Of a stretch of 44,886 bases of DNA, positions 33,127-40,732 are shown one piece after another. The notes beneath the pieces were generated by a model. The model was given only the letters and a program-made list of their open reading frames with translations, was not told the DNA's origin and did not search any database. The position numbers were made by a program, and so were the translations under genes. Every line of letters begins with the position of its first letter. Within the stretch, counting starts at the first letter, position 1. The stretch is taken from contig JAILLO010000100.1 of the NCBI GenBank assembly GCA_024693105.1, forward strand, positions 1 to 44,886, given 5' to 3'. Source of the stretch: Clostridia bacterium (GTDB lineage: Bacteria > Bacillota > Clostridia > Peptostreptococcales > Anaerovoracaceae).

Positions 33127-33303
33127 TCATCGTCTAAAAGCAATAGACATGTAACCGCCGGTGAGTAATGAATAAGCTGCAATCTTTGTAATGTCATCAG
33201 TCGTCACAATGCCGCACTTTTCGTTTACATAATACCATAAATAAAATATCACAAACAGAGAAATAAAAAAAGTTCTTCTTCCGCTTTCCGCATAACCACA
33301 CAC
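33127..33303 (-). CDS. Possible small membrane protein, apparently frameshifted at its start
   Basis: I do not recognise this gene. An open frame of 58 codons (first possible start GTG at 33303, without a good ribosome binding site) encodes one membrane segment (TFFISLFVIFYLWYYV) and a soluble tail ending TKIAAYSLLTGGYMSIAFRR. The best start signal is ATG at 33293, 7 nt after AAGGTG, but it is in another frame. That frame reads MRKAEEELFLF and hits a stop after 14 codons. The frames meet at a run of seven T (33265-33271), so either one T has been lost or a -1 shift occurs. It ends 25 nt before nudF, so it may be the operon's first gene. Confidence 0.4.
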   Translation of the reverse strand: MCGYAESGRRTFFISLFVIFYLWYYVNEKCGIVTTDDITKIAAYSLLTGGYMSIAFRR

Positions 33304-33350
33304 CTTTTTAAGTTTCTTAAAAGTTTTTTTAAGATTTTTTAAAAAAGTGC

Positions 33351-33379
33351 TTGCTTTTTTTACATCTGCTTGCTATACT
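33351..33379 (+). promoter_or_regulatory. Strong plus-strand promoter with phased A/T tracts
   Basis: TTGCTT (33351-33356), 17-nt spacer, TATACT (33374-33379). Immediately upstream, T/A tracts recur about every 10-11 bp (33303-33347), as in UP elements and curved DNA of stable-RNA promoters. No open reading frame lies downstream, only the small RNA candidate. Confidence 0.75.
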
Positions 33380-33385
33380 ATGACC

Positions 33386-33477
33386 ATGGTTATCCCCCTG
33401 ATAACCTCATTAATCTCTAATCCCAATACCCCTTTTGAACAAAACAGACTGCACCCCTGCAGTCTGTTTTGTTTTTT
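33386..33477 (+). ncRNA. Candidate small RNA with C-rich loops
   Basis: This is a ~92-nt transcript unit bounded by the promoter above and a perfect terminator. Hairpin 1 is GGTTATC-CCCCT-GATAACC (33388-33406). An unpaired linker contains AATCCCAATACCCC. The terminator hairpin has a perfect 13-bp stem with loop CCCC (33441-33470) followed by TTTTGTTTTTT. Every unpaired position of interest is C-rich and complementary to Shine-Dalgarno sequences. This layout resembles Listeria LhrC-type regulators. No long reading frame is present. It is predicted from sequence alone. Confidence 0.7.
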
Positions 33478-33506
33478 GGATTTTTCCGGGACTCAAATAA
33501 AACGTC

Positions 33507-33585
33507 AGCCCTAAAGCAGCGATTTGCGCTCCTTTGAACACATCCGGCGAAATTGCGTGTAGGCACAGAAGAAGGCTTCAGGGCT
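33507..33585 (-). ncRNA. Candidate three-way-junction RNA element
   Basis: Closing stem AGCCCTGAAGC with GCTTTAGGGCT (11 bp; one G-U on the minus strand, which would be an A-C mismatch on the plus strand). It encloses two hairpins, ACAC...GTGT and AGCG-CAAAT-CGCT. It lies just past the rubrerythrin terminator. Expression is unknown; this is a folding observation only. Confidence 0.3.
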
Positions 33586-33591
33586 TATAGG

Positions 33592-33632
33592 GCAAAAAAA
33601 GAGAACCCGCGGTTTTAATACCGGAGGTTCTC
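33592..33632 (-). terminator. Terminator of the rubrerythrin gene
   Basis: Minus strand: GAGAACC-t-CCGGT...ACCGc-GGGTTCTC, then TTTTTTT. It is a long stem about 105 nt after the stop codon; nothing coding was seen between. Confidence 0.85.
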
Positions 33633-33737
33633 CTGCTTTTGGCTTATTGTCCTATTTGTGCTTATATCCCGTATACATGCATAATGCGAAAAAGACGCAT
33701 GTCAGGATAGCAAATCTCTGATGCCACTTCATGACAA

Positions 33738-34325
33738 TTAACCGAAATAACGCTTGAGCATGCCTTCAAGAGCTTTGCCGTGTCTTGCTTCATCCTTTGC
33801 CATTTCATGAACTGTATCATGAATAGCATCGAGATTGTTTTTCTTTGCACACTTAGCGAGCTCGAACTTGCCTGCAGTTGCACCGTATTCGCAGTCAACT
33901 CTCCATGCGAGGTTGTCCTTTGTTGTAGCCTTCATCTTAGGTTCAAGATCTTCTCCGAGAAGTTCCGCAAATTTTGCTGCGTGCTCAGCTTCTTCAAAAG
34001 CTGCCTTTTCCCAGTAAAGACCGATTTCAGGATAGCCTTCGCGATGAGCAATTCTTGCCATACAAAGATACATTCCAACCTCTGAACACTCACCTGTGAA
34101 GTTTGCCATCAGCTGGTCAAAAATATATTTCTTGTCTTCTTCGGAAACATCAGGATTATCCTTAACTGTCTTTGCATAAACACCGTATTCGTGCTCTGCT
34201 ACAAGCTTCATCTCGCCTTCCTGCTTCTTGAATTTGTCTGATTTAACTTTACATACCGGACATGTCTTTGGTGGCTCATCGCCTTCATGAACATAACCGC
34301 ATACTGTACATACCCATTTCGCCAT
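33738..34325 (-). CDS. Reverse rubrerythrin (rubredoxin domain N-terminal)
   Basis: Peroxide- and oxygen-detoxifying non-haem iron protein of anaerobes. The 195-residue product carries the rubredoxin [Fe(SCys)4] centre at the N-terminus (C6, C9, C22, C25 in [10 protein letters not shown] and CPVC). A ferritin-like four-helix domain follows, with metal ligands in [15 protein letters not shown] and DEARHG. This order is the reverse of classical rubrerythrin and matches the clostridial reverse rubrerythrins. The start is ATG at 34325 after GGGAGGAAATTATT. The gene has its own promoter and terminator. NADH- or rubredoxin-linked reductases are not in the window. Confidence 0.94.
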   Translation of the reverse strand: MAKWVCTVCGYVHEGDEPPKTCPVCKVKSDKFKKQEGEMKLVAEHEYGVYAKTVKDNPDVSEEDKKYIFDQLMANFTGECSEVGMYLCMARIAHREGYPEIGLYWEKAAFEEAEHAAKFAELLGEDLEPKMKATTKDNLAWRVDCEYGATAGKFELAKCAKKNNLDAIHDTVHEMAKDEARHGKALEGMLKRYFG

Positions 34326-34442
34326 AATAATTTCCTCCCATTCTTTCTTTTGCCGGAACATCTGCTCCAAAAGCGCCGGTCCGCTGTGGGGTTCCCTGAA
34401 GCCGTGTGTCCCTATTTCGGACACTGCCCCTTTACTGATTAA

Positions 34443-34470
34443 AGTATACCATGAAATCCAAATTTTACAA
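34443..34470 (-). promoter_or_regulatory. Promoter of the rubrerythrin gene
   Basis: Minus strand: TTGTAA (34465-34470), 16-nt spacer, TATACT (34443-34448), about 118 nt before the start codon. No perfect PerR box was recognised. Confidence 0.6.
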
Positions 34471-34660
34471 TTTAAAATTTCCTAAAATCAGTCTTTTATG
34501 AATTGTGCCGCAAATCCCATTCTCCGTCGCTTTCACTTATTGCTTCCATGGCAAATGCATATGTTTGCAAATACACATCAGGCTTTTCCCCTTTTTTTCA
34601 GAGGGTTTTCCGGCGCTTCGCTTCATGGCCTTTTCGCCTCTTATTTCGGAGTTTTTCCCC

Positions 34661-34689
34661 TTGACAGCACTTGCGCGTATTTTTACAAT
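34661..34689 (+). promoter_or_regulatory. Promoter of the ECF/binding-protein operon
   Basis: TTGACA (34661-34666), 17-nt spacer, TACAAT (34684-34689). Transcription would start near 34696, leaving a ~100-nt leader before the first ATG. Confidence 0.75.
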
Positions 34690-34704
34690 ATTATAGTACA
34701 AACA

Positions 34705-34763
34705 GGGCAATTGAAGGAACACGGCCGGGGAAAACCGATACATAGGGACGTGGCTCAATTCCC
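34705..34763 (+). promoter_or_regulatory. Structured 5' leader of the ECF operon, class unknown
   Basis: GGG(c)AATTGA (34705-34714) pairs with TCAATTCCC (34755-34763). Inside, CACG (34720-34723) pairs with CGTG (34749-34752), and CGG with CCG closes a GGAAAA loop. It could be a small riboswitch or a protein-binding leader. It is too short and lacks the conserved boxes for a standard cobalamin riboswitch. Confidence 0.4.
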
Positions 34764-34796
34764 GACGCAAAATAAGTGCAAAACAGAAGGATAAAA

Positions 34797-35933
34797 ATGA
34801 AAAAAAACACATTATTAATTCTGCTTACAGCAGTCATACTTGTTCTGAATCAGCCCGCAGCATTATTTGCAGCCTCCGATGACAGCCTGCACTGCAGAAG
34901 GGCAAAAGCGGCTCACGAGATTGTCGCAATTCAGTCTGCGCTCGGCAAATCGCAGTCACCGCAGGATTCGCTGCAGCATTCACCTCAAAACCCGTCGCAG
35001 GATTCTTTGCGTGATTCAACGCAGGCATCACTGCAAAATGCTCTTTCGAAGGCTTCAGGCTTTATCAAAAGAGCCGTACCCGCTCCACAATACGGGAGCA
35101 TCGGAGGCGAATGGACAATAATCGGTCTTGCCCGCAGCGATGAATCAGTATCAGCCGATTACTACAACAATTACTATACATTAGCGGAAAATCATGTTAA
35201 AGAATGCAACGGTCTTCTCAGCAAAACGAAAAATACCGAATATTCGCGCCTTGCAACAGCTCTTACAGCAATAGGAAAGGATCCGCAAAATGTTGCGGGT
35301 TACAGTCTTCTTCTCCCTCTTGGCGATTATGAAACTACTGTTTTGCAGGGCATTAACGGGCCTGTCTGGGCTCTTATTGCTCTTGACTGCGGTAATTACA
35401 GCATTCCTGAAAATAAATCCGCAAAGGTCCGGGCAACGCGCACAATGTATGTCGATTACATACTTGAACGCCGCCTTGATAACGGTGGATGGAATCTGAC
35501 ATCAAAAGACGGGAGCGGTGAGGCGGATCCCGATGTGACCGCCATGTCTTTGCAGGCCCTGGCAAAATATACGGAACGTAAAGACGTTTCCGAGGCTGTC
35601 GGCATAGCTCTTTCACGCCTTTCCGAGCTTCAAGGCGAAAACGGCGGTTATTCAAGCTGGGGCACAGAAAACAGCGAAAGCACGGCGCAGGTTCTTGTTG
35701 CTCTTTGCGAGCTCGGTATAGATATCAACGACAAACGCTTTGTCAAAAACGGAAAAACCCTTCTTGACAGTCTTCTTGAATATCAGACAGCCGACGGCGG
35801 TTTCCGCCATGCAAAATCCGACACCGAAGCAAACCTTATGGCAAGCGAGCAGTGTCTTTATGCACTTGCCGCAGCCATGCGCGCACAGAGCGGAAAAAGC
35901 AGTCTTTACCGCATGAACGACATCACTTTATAA
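34797..35933 (+). CDS. Secreted alpha/alpha-barrel protein (prenyltransferase-like repeats; transcobalamin alpha-domain type)
   Basis: Exported protein of 378 residues. A signal peptide (MKKNTLLILLTAVILVL, likely cut after the AALFAA region) is followed by a Gln/Ser/Pro-rich low-complexity stretch (about 50-85). Four to five helical repeats of the terpene-cyclase/prenyltransferase fold then follow, with motifs such as GPVWALIALDCGNY, LDNGGWNLT, ADPDVTAMSLQALAKY, GENGGYSSWG and TADGGFRHA. The same barrel fold forms the alpha domain of animal intrinsic factor and transcobalamin. The next gene encodes the matching beta-type domain (DUF4430), so the two probably cooperate in ligand capture outside the cell. 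No catalytic motif is apparent. The start is ATG at 34797 after AGAAGGATAAAA. Confidence 0.8.
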   Translation: MKKNTLLILLTAVILVLNQPAALFAASDDSLHCRRAKAAHEIVAIQSALGKSQSPQDSLQHSPQNPSQDSLRDSTQASLQNALSKASGFIKRAVPAPQYGSIGGEWTIIGLARSDESVSADYYNNYYTLAENHVKECNGLLSKTKNTEYSRLATALTAIGKDPQNVAGYSLLLPLGDYETTVLQGINGPVWALIALDCGNYSIPENKSAKVRATRTMYVDYILERRLDNGGWNLTSKDGSGEADPDVTAMSLQALAKYTERKDVSEAVGIALSRLSELQGENGGYSSWGTENSESTAQVLVALCELGIDINDKRFVKNGKTLLDSLLEYQTADGGFRHAKSDTEANLMASEQCLYALAAAMRAQSGKSSLYRMNDITL

Positions 35934-35948
35934 AGGACGGAATACCCG

Positions 35949-36653
35949 ATGCATCAGTGGAAAAAGCACTCCAAATTAATAATCATGCTGCTTGCGGTAC
36001 TTATTTTTGCCGTTGCTTTTTTCTTCGGCGGATCTCCGGGTGCGGACAATGCTTCAAACGACGCCTCGATCGGCAGTGCCGTTGAATTCAGCGGACATGA
36101 TTCCGGCGATGCGTCAATTTCGGGCTCCGCAGCGGAACCGGCCGAAAACGATGAAATTTCGCCGGGTTCAGACGATATGCAGGCCATTTCGCCTCTTCCC
36201 GCAAAAACTCGGGATGCTGCAGGTCATAAGCCAACCGCTTGTACCTTTTCTATTTCATGCGCAACAATATTAAACAATATGGACATTTGCAATCCCGAAA
36301 AGAAAGAGCTTATTCCTTCCGACGGCTGGATTCTCGCCCCGACAAAGGTCACTTTCAGCGAAGGAGAAAGTGTGTTTGACATTCTGAAACGCATATGCCG
36401 CGATAATAAAATACATATGGAATTCAGCATTACTCCGCTTTATAAAAGCGCCTACATAGAGGGAATCGCGAATATCTATGAATTTGACGCCGGCTCGCTT
36501 TCCGGCTGGATGTACAAGGTCAATGACTGTTTTCCGGGCTACGGATGCAGTAAATATCAGCTTAAAGACGGCGACGAAGTATGCTGGGTATATACCTGCG
36601 ATCTTGGTAAAGACGTGGGAGGCGGTGACATCTCGCAGGCAAAAGACAGTTAA
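35949..36653 (+). CDS. Membrane-anchored DUF4430 (transcobalamin-like C-terminal domain) protein
   Basis: Protein of 234 residues with an N-terminal membrane anchor (LIIMLLAVLIFAVAFFF, 10-26), no lipobox, and a Ser/Asp/Glu-rich flexible spacer (about 30-90). A C-terminal DUF4430 domain follows, with SCATILNNM, APTKVTFSEGESVFDILKR, SGWMYKVNDCFPGYGC, YQLKDGDEVCWVYTCDLG. DUF4430 is the domain corresponding to the beta domain of transcobalamin/intrinsic factor. Four cysteines in this domain could form disulfides. It starts 15 nt after the previous stop. A role in binding a vitamin or tetrapyrrole-like ligand for the ECF transporter encoded next is inferred from context. Confidence 0.85.
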   Translation: MHQWKKHSKLIIMLLAVLIFAVAFFFGGSPGADNASNDASIGSAVEFSGHDSGDASISGSAAEPAENDEISPGSDDMQAISPLPAKTRDAAGHKPTACTFSISCATILNNMDICNPEKKELIPSDGWILAPTKVTFSEGESVFDILKRICRDNKIHMEFSITPLYKSAYIEGIANIYEFDAGSLSGWMYKVNDCFPGYGCSKYQLKDGDEVCWVYTCDLGKDVGGGDISQAKDS

Positions 36654-36719
36654 TACAGCGACCTTGCATTTTGTCCCTTCTAAGCCTTTATCAAAAAATT
36701 ATCTGCAGGAGGTATAAAA

Positions 36720-37616
36720 ATGAATAATAAAGATGCATTTTGTGCCTGCCACCCGGCAGTCATATTTTTATACTTCCTCCTTGTATTGTTTTTTTCAATG
36801 TTTTTCATGCATCCTGTATGCCTTGCCGTTTCTTTAGTCTCCGCCATTTCATACAACATTCTTTTGAAGGGCTCTCGCGCCCTGAAAACCGGCTTTGCCG
36901 TAATTCTGCCGATGATGCTTCTGGCAGTTACGGTCAATTTTGCCTTCAACCACGAAGGCTCAACAATACTCGCCTATTTTTCAACCGGAAATCCCCTTAC
37001 ACTCGAAAGTATACTTTACGGTACAGCCGCGGGCGTCATGCTTGCCTCTGTAATTACATGGTTTTCATGCCTCAACGAAGTCATGACTTCTGATAAACTT
37101 ATGTACCTTTTCGGCCGTATTGTCCCTTCACTTTCGCTTATAATTTCCATGGTTTTAAGATTTATACCGAAATTTTCCGAACAGTTCAGGGCAGTTTCAC
37201 GCGCACAGCGCTGCATGGGAAATGAAGTCTCAAAAAGAGGCCCTTTCTCTAAAATTAAAAGCGCCGTTTCAATCACTTCCGTTGTAATTACATGGAGTCT
37301 CGAAAATGCCATAGAAACTTCCGACAGTATGAAAAGCCGCGGCTACGGCCTCGGCGGTCGTACCTCGTTTTCATATTACCGCTTTGGCGCCCGTGACCGC
37401 AGCATTCTTTTATGGCTGCTCTTCTGCGGCATATATATTGCCTTCGGATGGTTTACCGGCAGCCTTGATTTCAGATATTATCCAACGCTTAAAGGTTCGC
37501 CTTTTTCCGGATATTTTATCAGCCTGAGCGCCGTTTATCTTCTTATGAGCATGACGCCGCTGATTCTTAGCATTATGGAGGCCCGAAAATGGAAACATTT
37601 ACAGTCAGAAATCTGA
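36720..37616 (+). CDS. ecfT: ECF transporter transmembrane (T) component
   Basis: Scaffold membrane protein of energy-coupling factor vitamin/metal transporters (EcfT/CbiQ family). The 298-residue product has five to six hydrophobic segments. It carries the cytoplasmic coupling region with SRAQRCMGNEVSKRG and SDSMKSRGYGLGGR, the latter resembling the Ala/Ser-Arg-Gly motif that contacts the ATPases. An ATG at 36720 follows GCAGGAGGTATAAAA. Its last 28 nt overlap the start of the ATPase/S-component gene, indicating coupled translation. Confidence 0.9.
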   Translation: MNNKDAFCACHPAVIFLYFLLVLFFSMFFMHPVCLAVSLVSAISYNILLKGSRALKTGFAVILPMMLLAVTVNFAFNHEGSTILAYFSTGNPLTLESILYGTAAGVMLASVITWFSCLNEVMTSDKLMYLFGRIVPSLSLIISMVLRFIPKFSEQFRAVSRAQRCMGNEVSKRGPFSKIKSAVSITSVVITWSLENAIETSDSMKSRGYGLGGRTSFSYYRFGARDRSILLWLLFCGIYIAFGWFTGSLDFRYYPTLKGSPFSGYFISLSAVYLLMSMTPLILSIMEARKWKHLQSEI

Positions 37617-40291
37617 CATTTTATTATCCTCAGCAGGAAATCCCAACGCTGAACGATATAAGCTTTTCGATTGAAGCCGGTCAGTTTGTAACCGTTTGCG
37701 GTCCGTCGGGTTCCGGAAAAAGCACACTGCTGCGCCTTTTAAAACCGGCTCTTGCGCCTCATGGGCACATCCTGGGGTCAATTGACTTTTGCGGGTCGCC
37801 GCTTTCGGAACTTGACAGCCGTGATTCCGCAATGCGTATAGGATTTGTGCAGCAGTCTGTTGAGAATCAGATTGTAACGGACAAGGTCTGGCATGAGCTG
37901 GCATTCGGACCGGAATCTCTCGGATGGGATACAGCCTCAATACGCCTTCGTGTTGCGGAAATTTCATCGTTCCTCGGAATAGACGAATGGTTTCACAAAA
38001 AGGTGACCGAACTTTCGGGCGGTCAGAAGCAGCTTCTGAATCTTGCCGCTGTAATGGTTATGCATCCTGAGGTTCTGATTCTTGATGAGCCTGCAAACCG
38101 GCTGGATCCTGTAGCTTCATCGGAATTTCTCGCTATCCTCAAAAAAATTAACCGTGAGCTCGGAACTACCGTAATTATCGCAGAGCAGCGCCTTGAAGAT
38201 GCTTTTCCTCTTTCAGACCGCGTTCTTGTAACCGACCGCGGCAGAGTGATTTCCGACGGAACCCCGGCAGAAACGGGAATGCACCTTAAGTCGGCAGCTC
38301 ATCCGTTCTTCGCTTCAATGCCTGCCGCAATGAGAATATGGGAAGGTGCCTTTGACGCTGCACCGTGTCCCGTTACGGTAAGAGACGGGCGAAAACTTAT
38401 TGACGCGTTTGCCAAAGAGCATGACTTCCTGCCTTTGCCCGAAAACGCAAAAGAAGTTAAAAAGCCCGAACCTGTCATCACTCTTAACGAAATACATTTT
38501 AAATATGAAAAGAATCTCCCCGACATACTTCGCGGAGTCAATATGAAAATAAACAAAGGAGAAATTTTTGCACTTCTTGGTGGCAACGGCGCCGGCAAGA
38601 GTACCCTTCTTTCCGTCACTGCCGGTCTTCTCAAGGCATACCGCGGCGATTTGAAAATCTGCGGAAGCATCGCCTTGCTGCCGCAGGATTCAAAAGCGCT
38701 TTTTCAGAAGAAATCCGTGCGTGAAGACCTTCTTTCGGCAAGCTGCGGTGACAAAAGCAAAAGCGGGGCAGCTGTAAGCCTTGAAGAAATTGTTCGGCTC
38801 TGCCGACTTGAAGAACTTATGGAGCGCCATCCTTATGACCTTTCAGGCGGTGAGCAGCAGTGCCTTGCGCTTGCAAAAATTCTTCTTAACAATCCGCAGA
38901 TACTCCTTCTAGACGAACCTACTCAGGGGCTTGATGCGGATTTCAGACAGATTTTCGGACGCACCATAAAATCATTGCAAAACAGAGGGGTTACCATTTT
39001 CTTGGTCAGCCACGATGTGGAATTCTGCGCGGAATTCTGCGACCGCTGCGCCCTTTTGTTTGACGGCGGCATAGTCACCGAAAACTCTCCGTCGGAGTTT
39101 TTCTCCGGCAACAGCTTTTATACTACTGCCGCAAATCGTATTGCACGCGGTCATATTGAAAAAGCAGTTACTGTTGCCGATGTAATCACTGCCTGCGGCG
39201 GCAGGCCGAATTTCAAAACCGGCAACGGAGGCGGTTCGAATCCGAATTCCGCCTTGCCTGCCGGCGGCTTCGATTGCGCTTCTGCCGGCGGCTCTGATTG
39301 CGCTTCTGCCGGCGGCTTCGGCCGTGCTTTTGCCGCGGGTATGCCCGCATACCCGCAAAGCAGGCTGCCGCTTCCCCGCAAAATCGCAGCCGGTCTTTCC
39401 GGACTTGTAATGCTTGTCTCGCTTGCCCGGATTCTTTCCGTTTCCGACCTTTCCGAAGTCCTTAAAGGCGGCGGCCTGCAGGTTGAGAACGGCAATTACT
39501 TTATGTTCGGACTGCTCTTTTTCGGTCTTCTTGTCTTTGCCGTCTCAACCCGGCAAAAGGCACCCGAACCTGTCCGAATTAAAACCGAAGCTCTGCCAAA
39601 ACGCATATATGCAGCAGTATTAATTATACTTCTGCTGATTCCGTTAACGATCCTTGCCGGCGTCTTCCTTATAGATGAAAGAAAATACATGGTTGTCTCG
39701 CTGCTTATACTTCTTGAGAGCATGGTCCCTTTCTTTCTTATCTTTGAAGGACGAAAGCCACAGGCAAGAGAAATAGTAACTGTCGCGGTGCTGTGCTCTG
39801 TTGCCGTTGCCGGCCGGTCAGTCTTTTTCATGTTTCCCGGGATCAAACCTGTAATGGCCGTTGTAATTATTGCCGGAGTTGCTTTCGGCAGTGAGGCCGG
39901 CTTTCTCACAGGCTCTGTAAGTATGCTCGCAAGCAACGTTCTGTTCGGCCAGGGGCCATGGACGCCGTGGCAGATGTTTGCCATGGGAATCGTAGGTTTT
40001 CTCGCCGGAATACTGCACCAAAACGGGCTCCTTTACCGAAACCGGCTCTCGCTTTGCGTATTTGGTGCGCTGTCCGCAATTGTAATCTACGGCGGCATAA
40101 TGAATCCGGCCGCAGCACTGCTTTGGGTTCCGAAATTGAACCTCGACACACTTATTGCATATTACATAACCGGGCTCCCTTTTGATGTGGTTCATGCCCT
40201 CTCAACAGTTCTGTTCCTCTGGCTTGGCGCAGAACCGTTGCTTGAAAAACTGGAACGCGTTAAAATAAAATACGGTCTCAATAAAAGCTGA
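37589..40291 (+). CDS. Fused ECF transporter: two ATPase domains plus S-component-like membrane domain
   Basis: 900-residue protein that appears to combine three ECF subunits. ATPase 1 has Walker A GPSGSGKST (38-46), signature LSGGQKQ (~141) and Walker B LILDEPANRLD (~163). ATPase 2 has GGNGAGKST (~331), LSGGEQQ (~417) and LLLDEPTQGLD (~440). A low-complexity linker with three 8-residue repeats (557-580) leads to about six hydrophobic segments (590-890) containing FEGRKPQAREIV, AGVAFGSEAGFLTG and FGQGPWTPWQMFAMG, which recall S-components of predicted cobalamin ECF systems. With EcfT this would be a complete transporter. The substrate is inferred from the neighbouring transcobalamin-like genes. 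Confidence 0.88.
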   Translation: METFTVRNLTFYYPQQEIPTLNDISFSIEAGQFVTVCGPSGSGKSTLLRLLKPALAPHGHILGSIDFCGSPLSELDSRDSAMRIGFVQQSVENQIVTDKVWHELAFGPESLGWDTASIRLRVAEISSFLGIDEWFHKKVTELSGGQKQLLNLAAVMVMHPEVLILDEPANRLDPVASSEFLAILKKINRELGTTVIIAEQRLEDAFPLSDRVLVTDRGRVISDGTPAETGMHLKSAAHPFFASMPAAMRIWEGAFDAAPCPVTVRDGRKLIDAFAKEHDFLPLPENAKEVKKPEPVITLNEIHFKYEKNLPDILRGVNMKINKGEIFALLGGNGAGKSTLLSVTAGLLKAYRGDLKICGSIALLPQDSKALFQKKSVREDLLSASCGDKSKSGAAVSLEEIVRLCRLEELMERHPYDLSGGEQQCLALAKILLNNPQILLLDEPTQGLDADFRQIFGRTIKSLQNRGVTIFLVSHDVEFCAEFCDRCALLFDGGIVTENSPSEFFSGNSFYTTAANRIARGHIEKAVTVADVITACGGRPNFKTGNGGGSNPNSALPAGGFDCASAGGSDCASAGGFGRAFAAGMPAYPQSRLPLPRKIAAGLSGLVMLVSLARILSVSDLSEVLKGGGLQVENGNYFMFGLLFFGLLVFAVSTRQKAPEPVRIKTEALPKRIYAAVLIILLLIPLTILAGVFLIDERKYMVVSLLILLESMVPFFLIFEGRKPQAREIVTVAVLCSVAVAGRSVFFMFPGIKPVMAVVIIAGVAFGSEAGFLTGSVSMLASNVLFGQGPWTPWQMFAMGIVGFLAGILHQNGLLYRNRLSLCVFGALSAIVIYGGIMNPAAALLWVPKLNLDTLIAYYITGLPFDVVHALSTVLFLWLGAEPLLEKLERVKIKYGLNKS
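39259..39330 (+). repeat. 24-bp tandem repeat inside the ECF fusion linker
   Basis: Three in-frame copies of about TGCCGGCGGCTTCGATTGCG, each 24 bp, encode PAGGFDCA, SAGGSDCA and SAGGFGRA. They lie between ATPase 2 and the membrane domain, where length changes would be tolerated. Confidence 0.8.
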
Positions 40292-40328
40292 CCGTCTATA
40301 TACAATTGTATATCATTTTACATTTGAG

Positions 40329-40382
40329 CACTTTTTCTTCTGAAACTTTAATTGCTTTTTCGGGGAAAAAGTGTTTTATTTT
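40329..40382 (+). terminator. Terminator after the ECF operon
   Basis: CACTTTTTC (40329-40337) pairs with GAAAAAGTG (40365-40373), followed by TTTTATTTT. The loop is large. The remainder of 40383-40782 is AT-rich leader of the chemotaxis gene. Confidence 0.6.
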
Positions 40383-40518
40383 CGCCCTTTTATTTCGCAA
40401 TTTGAGCAAAATTATAATTCTCATCTTCTCAATCGCAGTTATTACAAAGGGTCAACCATTTCTGTCGTTTAAACTTTTTTAAAGGTTGGAACATATTTAT
40501 AACAAATTTTTTTACAAG

Positions 40519-40527
40519 TGTTATAAT
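40519..40527 (+). promoter_or_regulatory. Extended -10 promoter of the chemotaxis receptor gene
   Basis: TGTTATAAT matches the TGnTATAAT extended -10 element. No good -35 is visible, which such promoters do not need. It would leave a leader of about 250 nt. No sigma-28 (TAAA-N15-GCCGATAA) motif was found. Confidence 0.45.
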
Positions 40528-40732
40528 GCAAAACAAAGAACAACTTAATAAACCACATTTTTTACAGCTTCAAATTTACATGCGATGTGAATTCATGCTT
40601 ATATCATGAAAATTTACGGGCATGTAAGGACTAGGTGTTTACTTTAATTCAAAAGCAATTTGCCACATCCTAAAGTTGCGAATACGGTGTTTGATTTCTA
40701 TGTGATTTATTATCTTTTTCTGACAATGGGGG

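Noticed and set aside
34696-34796. Cobalamin riboswitch in front of the ECF operon
   Set aside because: The leader is only about 100 nt and lacks the GCCACTG box and the GGTG...AAnCC core in the right arrangement. A loose likeness of GGAACACGG was not enough.
38972-39495. Minus-strand frames with AAGRSA-type repeats
   Set aside because: They are the antisense reading of the 24-bp minisatellite in the ECF fusion gene.
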